Below, one piece after another: positions 33,070 to 40,411 of a stretch of DNA of 40,411 nucleotides (position 1 is its first letter; each line of letters begins with the position of its first letter). The position numbers were made by a program, and so were the translations under genes. The notes below the pieces were generated by a model that saw nothing but the letters and a program-made list of their open reading frames with translations, was not told the DNA's origin and searched no databases. The stretch is from contig JAJTEF010000022.1 in the NCBI GenBank assembly GCA_021300355.1, positions 1 to 40,411 of the forward strand, given 5' to 3'. The stretch comes from Sphingomonadaceae bacterium. GTDB taxonomy: Bacteria; Pseudomonadota; Alphaproteobacteria; Sphingomonadales; Sphingomonadaceae.

Positions 33070-34878
33070 ATGAAACATAGCCCACGCATTCTTCTTCTCG
33101 TCAGCGCTGCATTGTTGACGCCATTTGGCGCAGCGCACGCGCAAACGGTGACTACCGAGGCCACCGCGACGGAAAGCCAGCGGCTTGCCGCTTTGTTCGC
33201 TGCGGATGACGAAGCCAGCCTGAAGCGCAACCCGCTCAACGCCATGTTTCGCGGTGATATGCGCTATGCGGACCGCTTTGGTGATTTCATCTCCGACGCC
33301 TATTTCGACAATGAACGCAGCGCAGCACAGGCCAATCTGGACGGCTTAAAAACAATCGACCGCGCAAAGTTGAATGACACCGACAAAATTGCATATGACG
33401 TTTACAAACAAAGCCAGATTGATGCGCTGAAGGGCCTGTCCAAAGAAATCATGGACCTGACGGTCGTGCGTCCACTCAATCACTTTTTCGGCTTTCACAC
33501 TTTTTATCCGACCTTCGCCAGCGGACAGGGCGCAGCGCCGTTCAAGACGGTTCAGGATTACGAAAACAACCTGAAGCGCCACAAGGAATTCATCGTCCTG
33601 ATGGACGCATCGATTGACCGGTTCCGCCAAGGCATGGCGTCAGGTGTATTCGAAACGAAGATGACGATCCGCAATGTCATCGACCAGCTCAACACACAAT
33701 TGGCGCAAAAGACCGAAGAGTCGCCTTATTATGGGCCGGTATTGAAATTTCCTGCGGATTTCAGCGATGCGGACAAAGCACGCCTGACGTCGGAATATCG
33801 CGATATCATCGTAAACGGTCTGTACCCAGCCAATGCCCGTCTGCGTGACTTCCTGCGCGATAGCTATTTGCCATTGGCGCGCGAACAGGTCGGATTGTCT
33901 GCCATGAAGGGCGGCGAAGGCCTGTATCAATATCTGATCGAACAAACGACGACCCTGCCATTGAAGGCCGATGACGTCCACAATCTGGGATTGTCGGAAG
34001 TTGCCCGGATTACATCGGGTATGGAAACCATTAAGAATGAAGTTCGCTTCAAAGGCACCCTGCCCGAGTTTTTTGAGCATTTGCGTTCGGATCCGAAATT
34101 CAAAATGTCGAGCCGTGATGCGCTGACACAGGGCTATTACGACATCGGCAAGAAAGTCGACGCAACGATTTCGACGCAGTTCAAATATCTGCCCAAGGCA
34201 CCGCTTGAAATTAAGCCCTACGAAGAATTCCGCGAGAAATATGAAGCGGGCGGCAGCTATCAACAGGGTACCCCTGATGGATCGCGTCCCGGCACATTTT
34301 ATTTCAACGCCTATGACCTGCCCAGCCGCACGATCCCGGGCATGACCACGCTTTATTTGCATGAAGGCGCACCTGGTCACCATTTCCAGATCAGCATCGC
34401 ACAGGAAAATGAAAAGCTTCCCGCGTTCATGCGCTTTGGCGGCAACACGGCCTATGTCGAAGGTTGGGCGCTATATTCCGAAACCCTCGGTTACGAGATG
34501 GGCCTGTTTAAAGACCCGTATCAACGCTTTGGAACACTGTCCGACGAAATGCTACGCGCGATGCGTCTCGTGGTCGACACCGGCATCCACAGCAAGGGTT
34601 GGACCCGCGAACAGGCAATCGACTACATGCTCGCCAACAGCGATATGGGCAAAACCGACGCCACGGCAGAGGTCGAACGCTACATCGCCATTCCGTCACA
34701 GGCATTGGCCTATAAAATCGGCGCCCTCACCATCCTGCGTCTGAAAGACAAGGCGAAGAAGGAACTTGGCAAGAAATTCGACGTGCGCGAATTCCACAAT
34801 CAGGTTCTGAACACCGGCGCACTGCCTTTGACCGTGCTTGAGAAAAAGATCGACGCCTGGATCGCCGCGTCGAAGTAA
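33070..34878 (+). CDS. DUF885-family secreted protein, probable zinc metallopeptidase
   Basis: 602 residues, full length for the family. A signal peptide ends near AHA (about 22-25). The motif LHEGAPGHHFQ (His431, Glu432, His437/438) resembles a zinc-peptidase active site, followed by NTAYVEGWALYSETLGYEMG, the second family hallmark. DUF885 proteins are suggested to be peptidases, but few are characterised. GGAG precedes ATG 33070. The gap before it (32902-33069) holds no gene or clear motif. The hairpin at 34887-34914 follows its stop codon. Confidence 0.85.
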   Translation: MKHSPRILLLVSAALLTPFGAAHAQTVTTEATATESQRLAALFAADDEASLKRNPLNAMFRGDMRYADRFGDFISDAYFDNERSAAQANLDGLKTIDRAKLNDTDKIAYDVYKQSQIDALKGLSKEIMDLTVVRPLNHFFGFHTFYPTFASGQGAAPFKTVQDYENNLKRHKEFIVLMDASIDRFRQGMASGVFETKMTIRNVIDQLNTQLAQKTEESPYYGPVLKFPADFSDADKARLTSEYRDIIVNGLYPANARLRDFLRDSYLPLAREQVGLSAMKGGEGLYQYLIEQTTTLPLKADDVHNLGLSEVARITSGMETIKNEVRFKGTLPEFFEHLRSDPKFKMSSRDALTQGYYDIGKKVDATISTQFKYLPKAPLEIKPYEEFREKYEAGGSYQQGTPDGSRPGTFYFNAYDLPSRTIPGMTTLYLHEGAPGHHFQISIAQENEKLPAFMRFGGNTAYVEGWALYSETLGYEMGLFKDPYQRFGTLSDEMLRAMRLVVDTGIHSKGWTREQAIDYMLANSDMGKTDATAEVERYIAIPSQALAYKIGALTILRLKDKAKKELGKKFDVREFHNQVLNTGALPLTVLEKKIDAWIAASK

Positions 34879-34886
34879 ACTGCGTG

Positions 34887-34914
34887 CTTCCCGGCAAGCG
34901 TTCTTGTCGGGAAG
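34887..34914 (+). terminator. Stable hairpin after the DUF885 gene, possible terminator
   Basis: CTTCCCGGCAAG pairs with CTTGTCGGGAAG (12 base pairs, one G-T wobble) around loop CGTT. No T-run follows on either strand, so it may be a weak or Rho-dependent terminator or a 3'-end stabiliser. Confidence 0.4.
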
Positions 34915-34974
34915 CGAACAGCTTGATTGGTCCCCTGCCTTAATATAGCGATTGTCATGAGGGGGAATACAATC

Positions 34975-35862
34975 ATGCCAAGTTTTACCGCCAGCCTTGC
35001 TGGATTTGTTTTGCGCACCACGGGCTATTATCGCCGGATGTTTACAGGCGGCCCGCAGTTTCAACAAAACATCATCAAAGTCCGGGCAGCGCCTGCGCCG
35101 CGACCAATCGCAAAGGACGACGTTGACGTTCGACAGAGCGAATTTCAGGGCCGCAATGTCTGGCACGTCGCGCCCAAGGACAGAGCGCCCAGCGCCTATA
35201 TTTTGTTCTGGCACGGCGGCGGCTATGTCTATTCAGCGACGGACATCCACTGGAAATTCTTAAGCCACATGGCATCGCAACATGGCTGGTCGATCACGGC
35301 ACCACTGTATCCGCTCGCACCTGAAAGCTCCGCCGAAGCCATTACTTCATGGGCCAGCGCATATTACGCGGCGTATCAAGCCGACATCAATGGCGCGCCG
35401 TTCGTCATGGGTGGCGATTCCGCAGGGGGCGGCTTGACCGCGGCATTGGCGCAGATGGCACGCGACGGCGGTCAAACACTGCCGGCCGGCCTGTTGCTCA
35501 TTTGCCCTTGGCTTGACCTGGACCCGGCGCATCCCGACCAGTTGAAAACGGAACCGCGTGACGGGATTTTGACCATCAGCGGCATTGCAGAAGGCGGTAG
35601 TTTATACGCGGGCGAATTGCCCCTTACCGATCCACGGTGCAGCCCAATCTTTGGAAACTGGGATGGCTTGCCCCCCATTTTGGCCTTTGCGGGCGGGGAT
35701 GACATCTTGGTCACCGATTCCAGAGCGTTAAAAGCCAAAGTGCCATCGGTTGATCTCACCGAACTTGCGGGCATGATGCACGACTGGCCTATTTTCAGTT
35801 TCAGCGAGTCACGCAAGGCACAGGCCGCGATGGCAGACTTTGCGGCACGGGCCGTGGCGTAA
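34975..35862 (+). CDS. Alpha/beta hydrolase, hormone-sensitive-lipase-like esterase
   Basis: 295 residues. The oxyanion motif HGGG (starting His80, FWHGGGYVYS) and the nucleophile elbow GGDSAGGGL (Ser149) are clear. The catalytic Asp is probably in AGGDDILVTDS and the His in MMHDWPIF. No signal peptide is evident. The family hydrolyses short-chain esters or lactones. I chose ATG 34975 because GAGGGGGA lies 8 bases upstream; ATG 34957 is also in frame. It precedes the desaturase gene by 57 bases on the same strand. Confidence 0.86.
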   Translation: MPSFTASLAGFVLRTTGYYRRMFTGGPQFQQNIIKVRAAPAPRPIAKDDVDVRQSEFQGRNVWHVAPKDRAPSAYILFWHGGGYVYSATDIHWKFLSHMASQHGWSITAPLYPLAPESSAEAITSWASAYYAAYQADINGAPFVMGGDSAGGGLTAALAQMARDGGQTLPAGLLLICPWLDLDPAHPDQLKTEPRDGILTISGIAEGGSLYAGELPLTDPRCSPIFGNWDGLPPILAFAGGDDILVTDSRALKAKVPSVDLTELAGMMHDWPIFSFSESRKAQAAMADFAARAVA

Positions 35863-35919
35863 CCCATTTGCGTGGTCGGGTTGGCTGCGATATAAAGTTG
35901 CTATGAAAGGCGATGCTCC

Positions 35920-36984
35920 ATGCCGGCAGTAAAAGCAGCCAACCCACGCGAGGTTTTTGCATCGGATGACTGGCGTACCATCACGACCTTGTCCCTATGG
36001 CGCGGCATCTGGCTCATCATTCATGCGTGGATCATCGTGGCGCTTGCGGCATTTGGTGGTGCTGCGGCATGGAACTATCACTGGCTTGCCGGGATATTGG
36101 TGACGCCGCTGGCACTGGCCGTATTGGGCGGACGGCAATTGGGGCTGTCCATCCTGATGCATGACGGCGCGCATGGTCTGCTCCACCCCAATCGCAAAAC
36201 CAACAACTGGCTTGGGCAATGGCCGTCAGGCGCTGCAACGGGTAGCGACCTGTTCGCCTATCGGACCTATCATCTGACGCACCACAAATTCACGCAGCAA
36301 CCCGAAGACCCCGACCTGTCCTTGTCCGCGCCCTTTCCCACCAGCCGCGACAGCCTGCGCCGCAAGTTCACGCGCGATCTGACCGGGCAGACTTTCTTCA
36401 AGCAAAGGCGCGCGCAATTTGCGGCGGCGTTGCGCGGTGTAGCCGCGATACTGACCGGCGAAAATGGCGCGGGTAAGGCTGACACGCTCGCGGGCCGGGC
36501 GTTCAACATGCAAAACAGAGCCGGTGTCGGCGTGCCAATCGCCAATGTGGAGGGCGCCAAGACGACCGCGCGCACCGTGGGCCGGTTCCTGATTGTGCAG
36601 GCGATATTGCTCGCGATATCGTTGACGATATGGGGATGGACGCCATTTCTGCTGTGGCTGGCCGCGCTCGCAACGACATTTCAATTGTTCCTGCGCATCC
36701 GCAACATTGCAGAGCACGCCTGCACCCCGACGGGCAGCGGCGACCCATTCACGCACGCACGCACGACCTATGCCGGTGCCGTGGCACGCATGACGGTGGC
36801 GCCATATTGGGTGAACTATCACAGCGAACATCATCTGTTCATGGGTGTGCCGTGCTACAAATTACGCGACACCCACCGGCTGTTGGGAAATGGCGGCTAT
36901 TATCCGCGCATGACGATATCGCCCAATTATCGCGATGTTTTGCGGCAGGCGGTCAACCGGCCTAGAGCCACCCAGCCCGCTTAA
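35920..36984 (+). CDS. Membrane fatty acid desaturase
   Basis: 354 residues with four hydrophobic segments (about 27-48, 50-75 and two near 220-250). The three di-iron histidine boxes are HDGAH (81-85), HLTHH (118-122) and HSEHH (301-305). This is the acyl-lipid or acyl-CoA desaturase architecture. It inserts a double bond using oxygen and a reductase chain. Substrate and position of the double bond cannot be read here. Upstream TATAAA (near 35891) and AAAGGCGA precede ATG 35920. Confidence 0.88.
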   Translation: MPAVKAANPREVFASDDWRTITTLSLWRGIWLIIHAWIIVALAAFGGAAAWNYHWLAGILVTPLALAVLGGRQLGLSILMHDGAHGLLHPNRKTNNWLGQWPSGAATGSDLFAYRTYHLTHHKFTQQPEDPDLSLSAPFPTSRDSLRRKFTRDLTGQTFFKQRRAQFAAALRGVAAILTGENGAGKADTLAGRAFNMQNRAGVGVPIANVEGAKTTARTVGRFLIVQAILLAISLTIWGWTPFLLWLAALATTFQLFLRIRNIAEHACTPTGSGDPFTHARTTYAGAVARMTVAPYWVNYHSEHHLFMGVPCYKLRDTHRLLGNGGYYPRMTISPNYRDVLRQAVNRPRATQPA

Positions 36985-37026
36985 ACCGGACGAACAGGGT
37001 GACGCAAATGGTCACCATCGTCGGGT

Positions 37027-38592
37027 TCATGCAAGTGCTTCCGCAATCAACTGCCGGCTGTTCGCAATCCCGTAGAGCGCAATGAAGCTGCCCATGCGCG
37101 GACCAGCGCTTGAGCCAAGCAACGTTTCATACAGCGCCTTGAACCAGTCACGCAGATTTTCGAAACCGCCCTCTTTGCCGATTTCATACACGATATTTTG
37201 TATGTCCTCGGCGGTCGCGTCCGCAGGCAGTTCGGCCAAACGCGCATCGAGCGTTTGCAACGCAGCAACCTCAACGCCCTCCGGCTTGCGCTTTTGCAAG
37301 GTCGGCGCAACGAAGTCGCGATTATAGGCAAGCGCGATGGGAATAAGCTCCGCCAGTTCGGGCGCATTTTCTGGCGACACATTATCGGCATAATTGCCAA
37401 GATAAGCCCAGACCTGCTCCTCGGTCGCGCCTGCACCCATGACGCCAACAAGGTTTAACAAAAGACCAAATGTGACCGGCGGCTGCCCGCTTGGCACCTG
37501 CCCATTGTGGATATGGTGGACCGGGTTGCCCAGCCGCTTTTCCACGGGTTGGTCATGCCATTGCGCGCGGAACTGGAAATATTCGTCCACCGCTTTGGGC
37601 ACAACGCCCAAATGCAGCTGCTTCGCACTCTTTGGTTCGCGGAAAGCATAAAAGGCGACGCTATTTTCCGTGCCGTATTTCAGCCAATCCTCAAGCGCGA
37701 GGCCATTGCCCTTTGACTTCGAAATCTTCTCGCCTTTTTCGTCGAGGAACATTTCATAAATCAGGCTTTCGGGTGGGCACCCGCCAAGGACACGCGCAAT
37801 CTTGCCCGATTGCACGCCGCTGTCGGTCAAATCTTTCCCGTACATTTCGTAATCGACGCCAATTGCGACCCAACGCATGGCCCAATCGACCTTCCACTGC
37901 AGCTTTGCCTTACCGCCAAGGATCGACTGCGTGACAAAGTCGCCGCCATCGTCAAAACGGATAAGGCCAGCTTCGGCATCGACGACTTCCACCGGCACCT
38001 GAAGGACAATGCCGGTCTTTTCGCTAATCGGCAGAATCGGCGAATAAGTGGCGGCGCGTTCTTTGCGCAAGGTTGGCAGCATGATGTCCATGATACCCCG
38101 ATAATTGCGCAGCACGTTTTTCAGCGCAGCGTCAAACGCCCCGCTCTCATATTGCGACGATGACGAGATAAATTCATAGTCAAAGCCGAACTGGTCGAGG
38201 AATTCGCGCAGCATGGCATTGTTGTGCGCGGCGAAGCTTTCGAACTTTTCAAACGGATCGGGAACGTGCGACAGCGGCTTACCCAGATGCTCGGTCAGCA
38301 TCGCCTGGTTCGGGACATTGTCCGGAACCTTGCGCAGACCGTCCATATCATCCGAAAATTCGATCAGCCGAGTCGGCGCATCGGACAGCGTTCCAAAGGC
38401 GTTGCGCACCATGGTCGTGCGCAGGACTTCGTTGAACGTGCCAATATGCGGAAGCCCCGACGGGCCATAGCCACATTCAAAGATGATTGCCGCGCCATCC
38501 GCTTTGCCGTTTGGATACCGTTTCAACAAACGCCGCGCCTCTTCAAAAGGCCAGGCTTTCGATGCCATTGCTATATCGCGAAGGTCAGTCAC
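37027..38592 (-). CDS. lysK: Class I lysyl-tRNA synthetase
   Basis: 521 residues. This is the archaeal-type class I enzyme, used by a subset of alphaproteobacteria in place of class II LysS. The HIGH element is SGLPHIGTFNEV and the KMSKS element is EKISKSKGN, both intact. The C-terminal helical domain recognises the anticodon. It charges tRNA-Lys. ATG 38592 begins MTDLRDIAMASKAWPFEEA. It diverges from the helicase gene with 38 bases between. The 3' end is 42 bases from the desaturase gene, which converges with it. Confidence 0.94.
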   Translation of the reverse strand: MTDLRDIAMASKAWPFEEARRLLKRYPNGKADGAAIIFECGYGPSGLPHIGTFNEVLRTTMVRNAFGTLSDAPTRLIEFSDDMDGLRKVPDNVPNQAMLTEHLGKPLSHVPDPFEKFESFAAHNNAMLREFLDQFGFDYEFISSSSQYESGAFDAALKNVLRNYRGIMDIMLPTLRKERAATYSPILPISEKTGIVLQVPVEVVDAEAGLIRFDDGGDFVTQSILGGKAKLQWKVDWAMRWVAIGVDYEMYGKDLTDSGVQSGKIARVLGGCPPESLIYEMFLDEKGEKISKSKGNGLALEDWLKYGTENSVAFYAFREPKSAKQLHLGVVPKAVDEYFQFRAQWHDQPVEKRLGNPVHHIHNGQVPSGQPPVTFGLLLNLVGVMGAGATEEQVWAYLGNYADNVSPENAPELAELIPIALAYNRDFVAPTLQKRKPEGVEVAALQTLDARLAELPADATAEDIQNIVYEIGKEGGFENLRDWFKALYETLLGSSAGPRMGSFIALYGIANSRQLIAEALA

Positions 38593-38630
38593 GTGTTGCT
38601 CTTTCGTTCCAAATACGACTATCAGATGTT

Positions 38631-40411
38631 ATGGACACTCCCCTAGCCTTTCCTACGCTCCATGCAAGCCATGCCGGCATATGGGTGGGTTCCATCGATA
38701 GTCAGGTAACAACCGTCGGGAAAGGCGAAGCGGCTGGCCGTGCGGCGGAAACGCCTATGGTCATGCTGAATGCCCCATTGGTTGCACAGCGGCTTGGCTA
38801 TCCGGATTTATCGGGCCTCGACCTGCTGGAATTGTTCGCGTTCGTATATCCTGCCCGCTTTGCGGTGCCGACACCAAAAGGCATGGCGAAGGCTTTGGGC
38901 ATTACACCGCCGACGACAGATCAGGAGGTCCCGCAATTTCTGCTGGTGGCTGCGCGCACTTTGCTTGCCGTACTGGATGCGCCAGACTGGGCTGAACGCG
39001 AGGGCGCTTGGGACGCAGCGCAAGCGTTGATGCGGCTGCGTTGGCCGTGGTCCAACCTGATTTTGGCGCGATTGAAAAAGCCCGAGAAGCCCGAACGCTG
39101 GCTGTTCAGCCGCCTGCCCGAATGGGAGGAAGCACCACCGCGCACACCGCCGCGCGTTGTCACCCTTGGTGCCGACGCCGTGCAGCAACGGCTGGCGTCG
39201 CTTGTCGGCGGGTCAGCCGAAACACGGCAGGGACAGCGCGATTTTGCGCAAGCCGCAGCGGAGATTTTTGCGCCCCGCACGCGCAAAGGCGAACCAAATA
39301 TGTTACTGGCTGAGGCCGGAACGGGTATTGGCAAGACGCTGGGTTATCTTGCCCCCGCCAGCCTTTGGGCGACGGCAGCGGACGGAACCGTTTGGATTTC
39401 AACCTTTACCAAAGCGTTGCAACGCCAATTGGTCCGCGAAGCACAGCGTATTTACCCGGACTATGAAACCTTCAAATCCAAGGTCGTTGTCCGCAAGGGG
39501 CGCGAAAATTATCTGTGCCTGCTGAACCTTGAAGATGCGTTGCAAGGCGGTTTTGCCGGACGTGCGGCTATTTTGGCACATCTCGTGGCGCGCTGGGCGG
39601 CTTATTCGAACGACGGGGACATGATCGGCGGCGATTTGCCGGGATGGTTGCCGACATTGTTCCGGCGCAACGGATCGACCGCGCTCACCGACCGGCGCGG
39701 CGAGTGTATTTATGCCGGATGTCCGCATTACAAAAAATGCTTCATTGAACGCGCCTCCCGATCATCGGTTCAGGCCGAAATAGTCATCGCCAATCATGCG
39801 CTGATGATGGTCAATGCCGCGCGCGGTCGTGATGAACTCAACCGCCCAAGCCGCATCATTTTCGACGAGGGCCATCATTTGTTTGATGCTGCGGACTCAA
39901 TGTTTGCAGCAGCGCTCACCGGCCAAGAAACCATCGAACTGCGCCGCTGGGTGATTGGCCCCGAAGGCAAAGCCCGCGGCCGACGCCGTGGTTTGTCGGC
40001 GCGCCTTGCCGATGTCGCATCTTATGACGAAGAAGGTGGCCTTGCCATCGAGATGGCACGAATGGCGGCAGAAGCACTGCCCGGCGATGGTTGGCTGGCG
40101 CGGTTGGCAGAAGGTGCGCCCTCGGGCCGCATTGAACGGTTTTTGGCGGCGGTTCGGGCGATGGTGTTCGCCCGCGATGAAACAAACGCCACCGAAGGCG
40201 GCTATGGTCTGGAAACCGAACTGGCTGATCCCGACGCCGCGGTTGTCGATGCCGCCGCAGACGCAGCCGTCGCACTGGAGGCGCTGGCGCGTCCTCTGAC
40301 GGTGCTGGGGCAGCGGCTTGAGGCGATGGTGTCCGATCCCCCCGATTGGCTTGATGGCAGCGCCAGAGCCCGCGTTGAGGGCGCTATGGCGAGCTTGAGC
40401 TGGCGGATTGA
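38631..40411 (+). CDS. DinG/Rad3-like ATP-dependent DNA helicase (3' truncated by window edge)
   Basis: The frame is open from ATG 38631 to the end of the window, giving about 593 residues. A 200-residue N-terminal part (starting MDTPLAFPTLHASHAGIWVG) precedes the helicase core. Walker A is AEAGTGIGKT (Lys235) and the Walker B box is DEGH at Asp412 (IIFDEGHHLFD). Cysteines 296, 359, 364 and 370 (YLCLL, then CIYAGCPHYKKC) match the spacing of the iron-sulfur cluster of XPD/DinG helicases. Such 5'-3' helicases resolve R-loops, D-loops or G-quadruplexes. The C-terminal motifs lie outside the window. Confidence 0.9.
   Translation, partial: MDTPLAFPTLHASHAGIWVGSIDSQVTTVGKGEAAGRAAETPMVMLNAPLVAQRLGYPDLSGLDLLELFAFVYPARFAVPTPKGMAKALGITPPTTDQEVPQFLLVAARTLLAVLDAPDWAEREGAWDAAQALMRLRWPWSNLILARLKKPEKPERWLFSRLPEWEEAPPRTPPRVVTLGADAVQQRLASLVGGSAETRQGQRDFAQAAAEIFAPRTRKGEPNMLLAEAGTGIGKTLGYLAPASLWATAADGTVWISTFTKALQRQLVREAQRIYPDYETFKSKVVVRKGRENYLCLLNLEDALQGGFAGRAAILAHLVARWAAYSNDGDMIGGDLPGWLPTLFRRNGSTALTDRRGECIYAGCPHYKKCFIERASRSSVQAEIVIANHALMMVNAARGRDELNRPSRIIFDEGHHLFDAADSMFAAALTGQETIELRRWVIGPEGKARGRRRGLSARLADVASYDEEGGLAIEMARMAAEALPGDGWLARLAEGAPSGRIERFLAAVRAMVFARDETNATEGGYGLETELADPDAAVVDAAADAAVALEALARPLTVLGQRLEAMVSDPPDWLDGSARARVEGAMASLSWRI

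Noticed and set aside
34887-34914. Strong intrinsic terminator after the DUF885 gene
   Set aside because: The stem is good but neither strand has a following T-run, so I only list it as a low-confidence hairpin.
1-40411. CRISPR array, insertion sequence, integrase, tRNA or rRNA genes
   Set aside because: Read on both strands, I found no regularly spaced repeats, transposase motifs, cloverleaf-like segments or rRNA-like stretches; the gaps are too short for rRNA.

Overview
The window looks like ordinary chromosome from an alphaproteobacterium, most likely of the order Sphingomonadales (Sphingopyxis/Sphingorhabdus-like). This rests on gene content and protein flavour: a class I lysyl-tRNA synthetase, a ThiS-ThiG fusion, a GlnD with alphaproteobacterial features, aroQ-accB-accC order, an OmpA protein with a proline-rich linker, and a DUF2793-type remnant typical of alphaproteobacterial phage-like elements. 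It is inference from remembered families, not from a search. I see about 41 protein genes, tightly packed on both strands, and no tRNA, rRNA, insertion sequence or CRISPR array. No gene-free stretch exceeds 300 bases. The longest is about 220 bases at 16917-17135.

Layout. 1-4300: the end of a threonine aldolase-like gene, an EamA transporter, an NAD-dependent epimerase-like protein, pgeF and an MHS-family symporter. 4330-8630: a HAD-IB phosphatase facing a four-gene Mla/MCE lipid-transport operon (STAS-MlaE permease, MlaF ATPase, MlaD MCE protein, auxiliary lipoprotein). 8645-10541: a MidA/NDUFAF7-like methyltransferase overlapping lgt. 10617-16316: an acyl-CoA synthetase and glnD, then ompA on the other strand behind a shared bidirectional terminator. 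16476-20234: the least ordinary stretch, with a chimeric HTH/DUF2793 protein behind a terminator-like leader, an RluE-type pseudouridine synthase, a small Cys/His protein, a RoxA-like oxygenase missing its catalytic core end, two small membrane-anchored proteins and a YqaA/DedA protein. 20241-24812: a VOC protein, a secreted protein, lnt, metK (with a perfect palindrome just upstream) and trmB. 24908-26775: a LytS/LytTR-type two-component pair preceded by a direct repeat. 26792-30186: thiSG, aroQ, accB and accC. 30183-36984: a VanX-like dipeptidase, an amidohydrolase, a prolyl-4-hydroxylase-like oxygenase, a DUF885 metallopeptidase-like protein, an esterase and a desaturase. 37027-40411: class I lysS and a DinG/Rad3-like helicase running off the right edge.

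How the genes work together. Several serve the cell envelope: lgt and lnt modify lipoproteins, and the Mla operon, which itself encodes a lipoprotein, moves phospholipids. OmpA, PgeF and the VanX-like lipoprotein concern peptidoglycan. AccB/AccC, the acyl-CoA synthetase and the desaturase handle fatty acids.

I do not see a new defence or mobile system. The most interesting signals are subtler. A RoxA-like oxygenase and an MHS transporter have each apparently lost an internal segment in frame (about 50 and 29 residues). A phage-type HTH segment is fused in frame to the back half of a DUF2793 protein. A complete intrinsic terminator sits directly before that gene's strong ribosome binding site. 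Candidate operators precede metK and the two-component pair.
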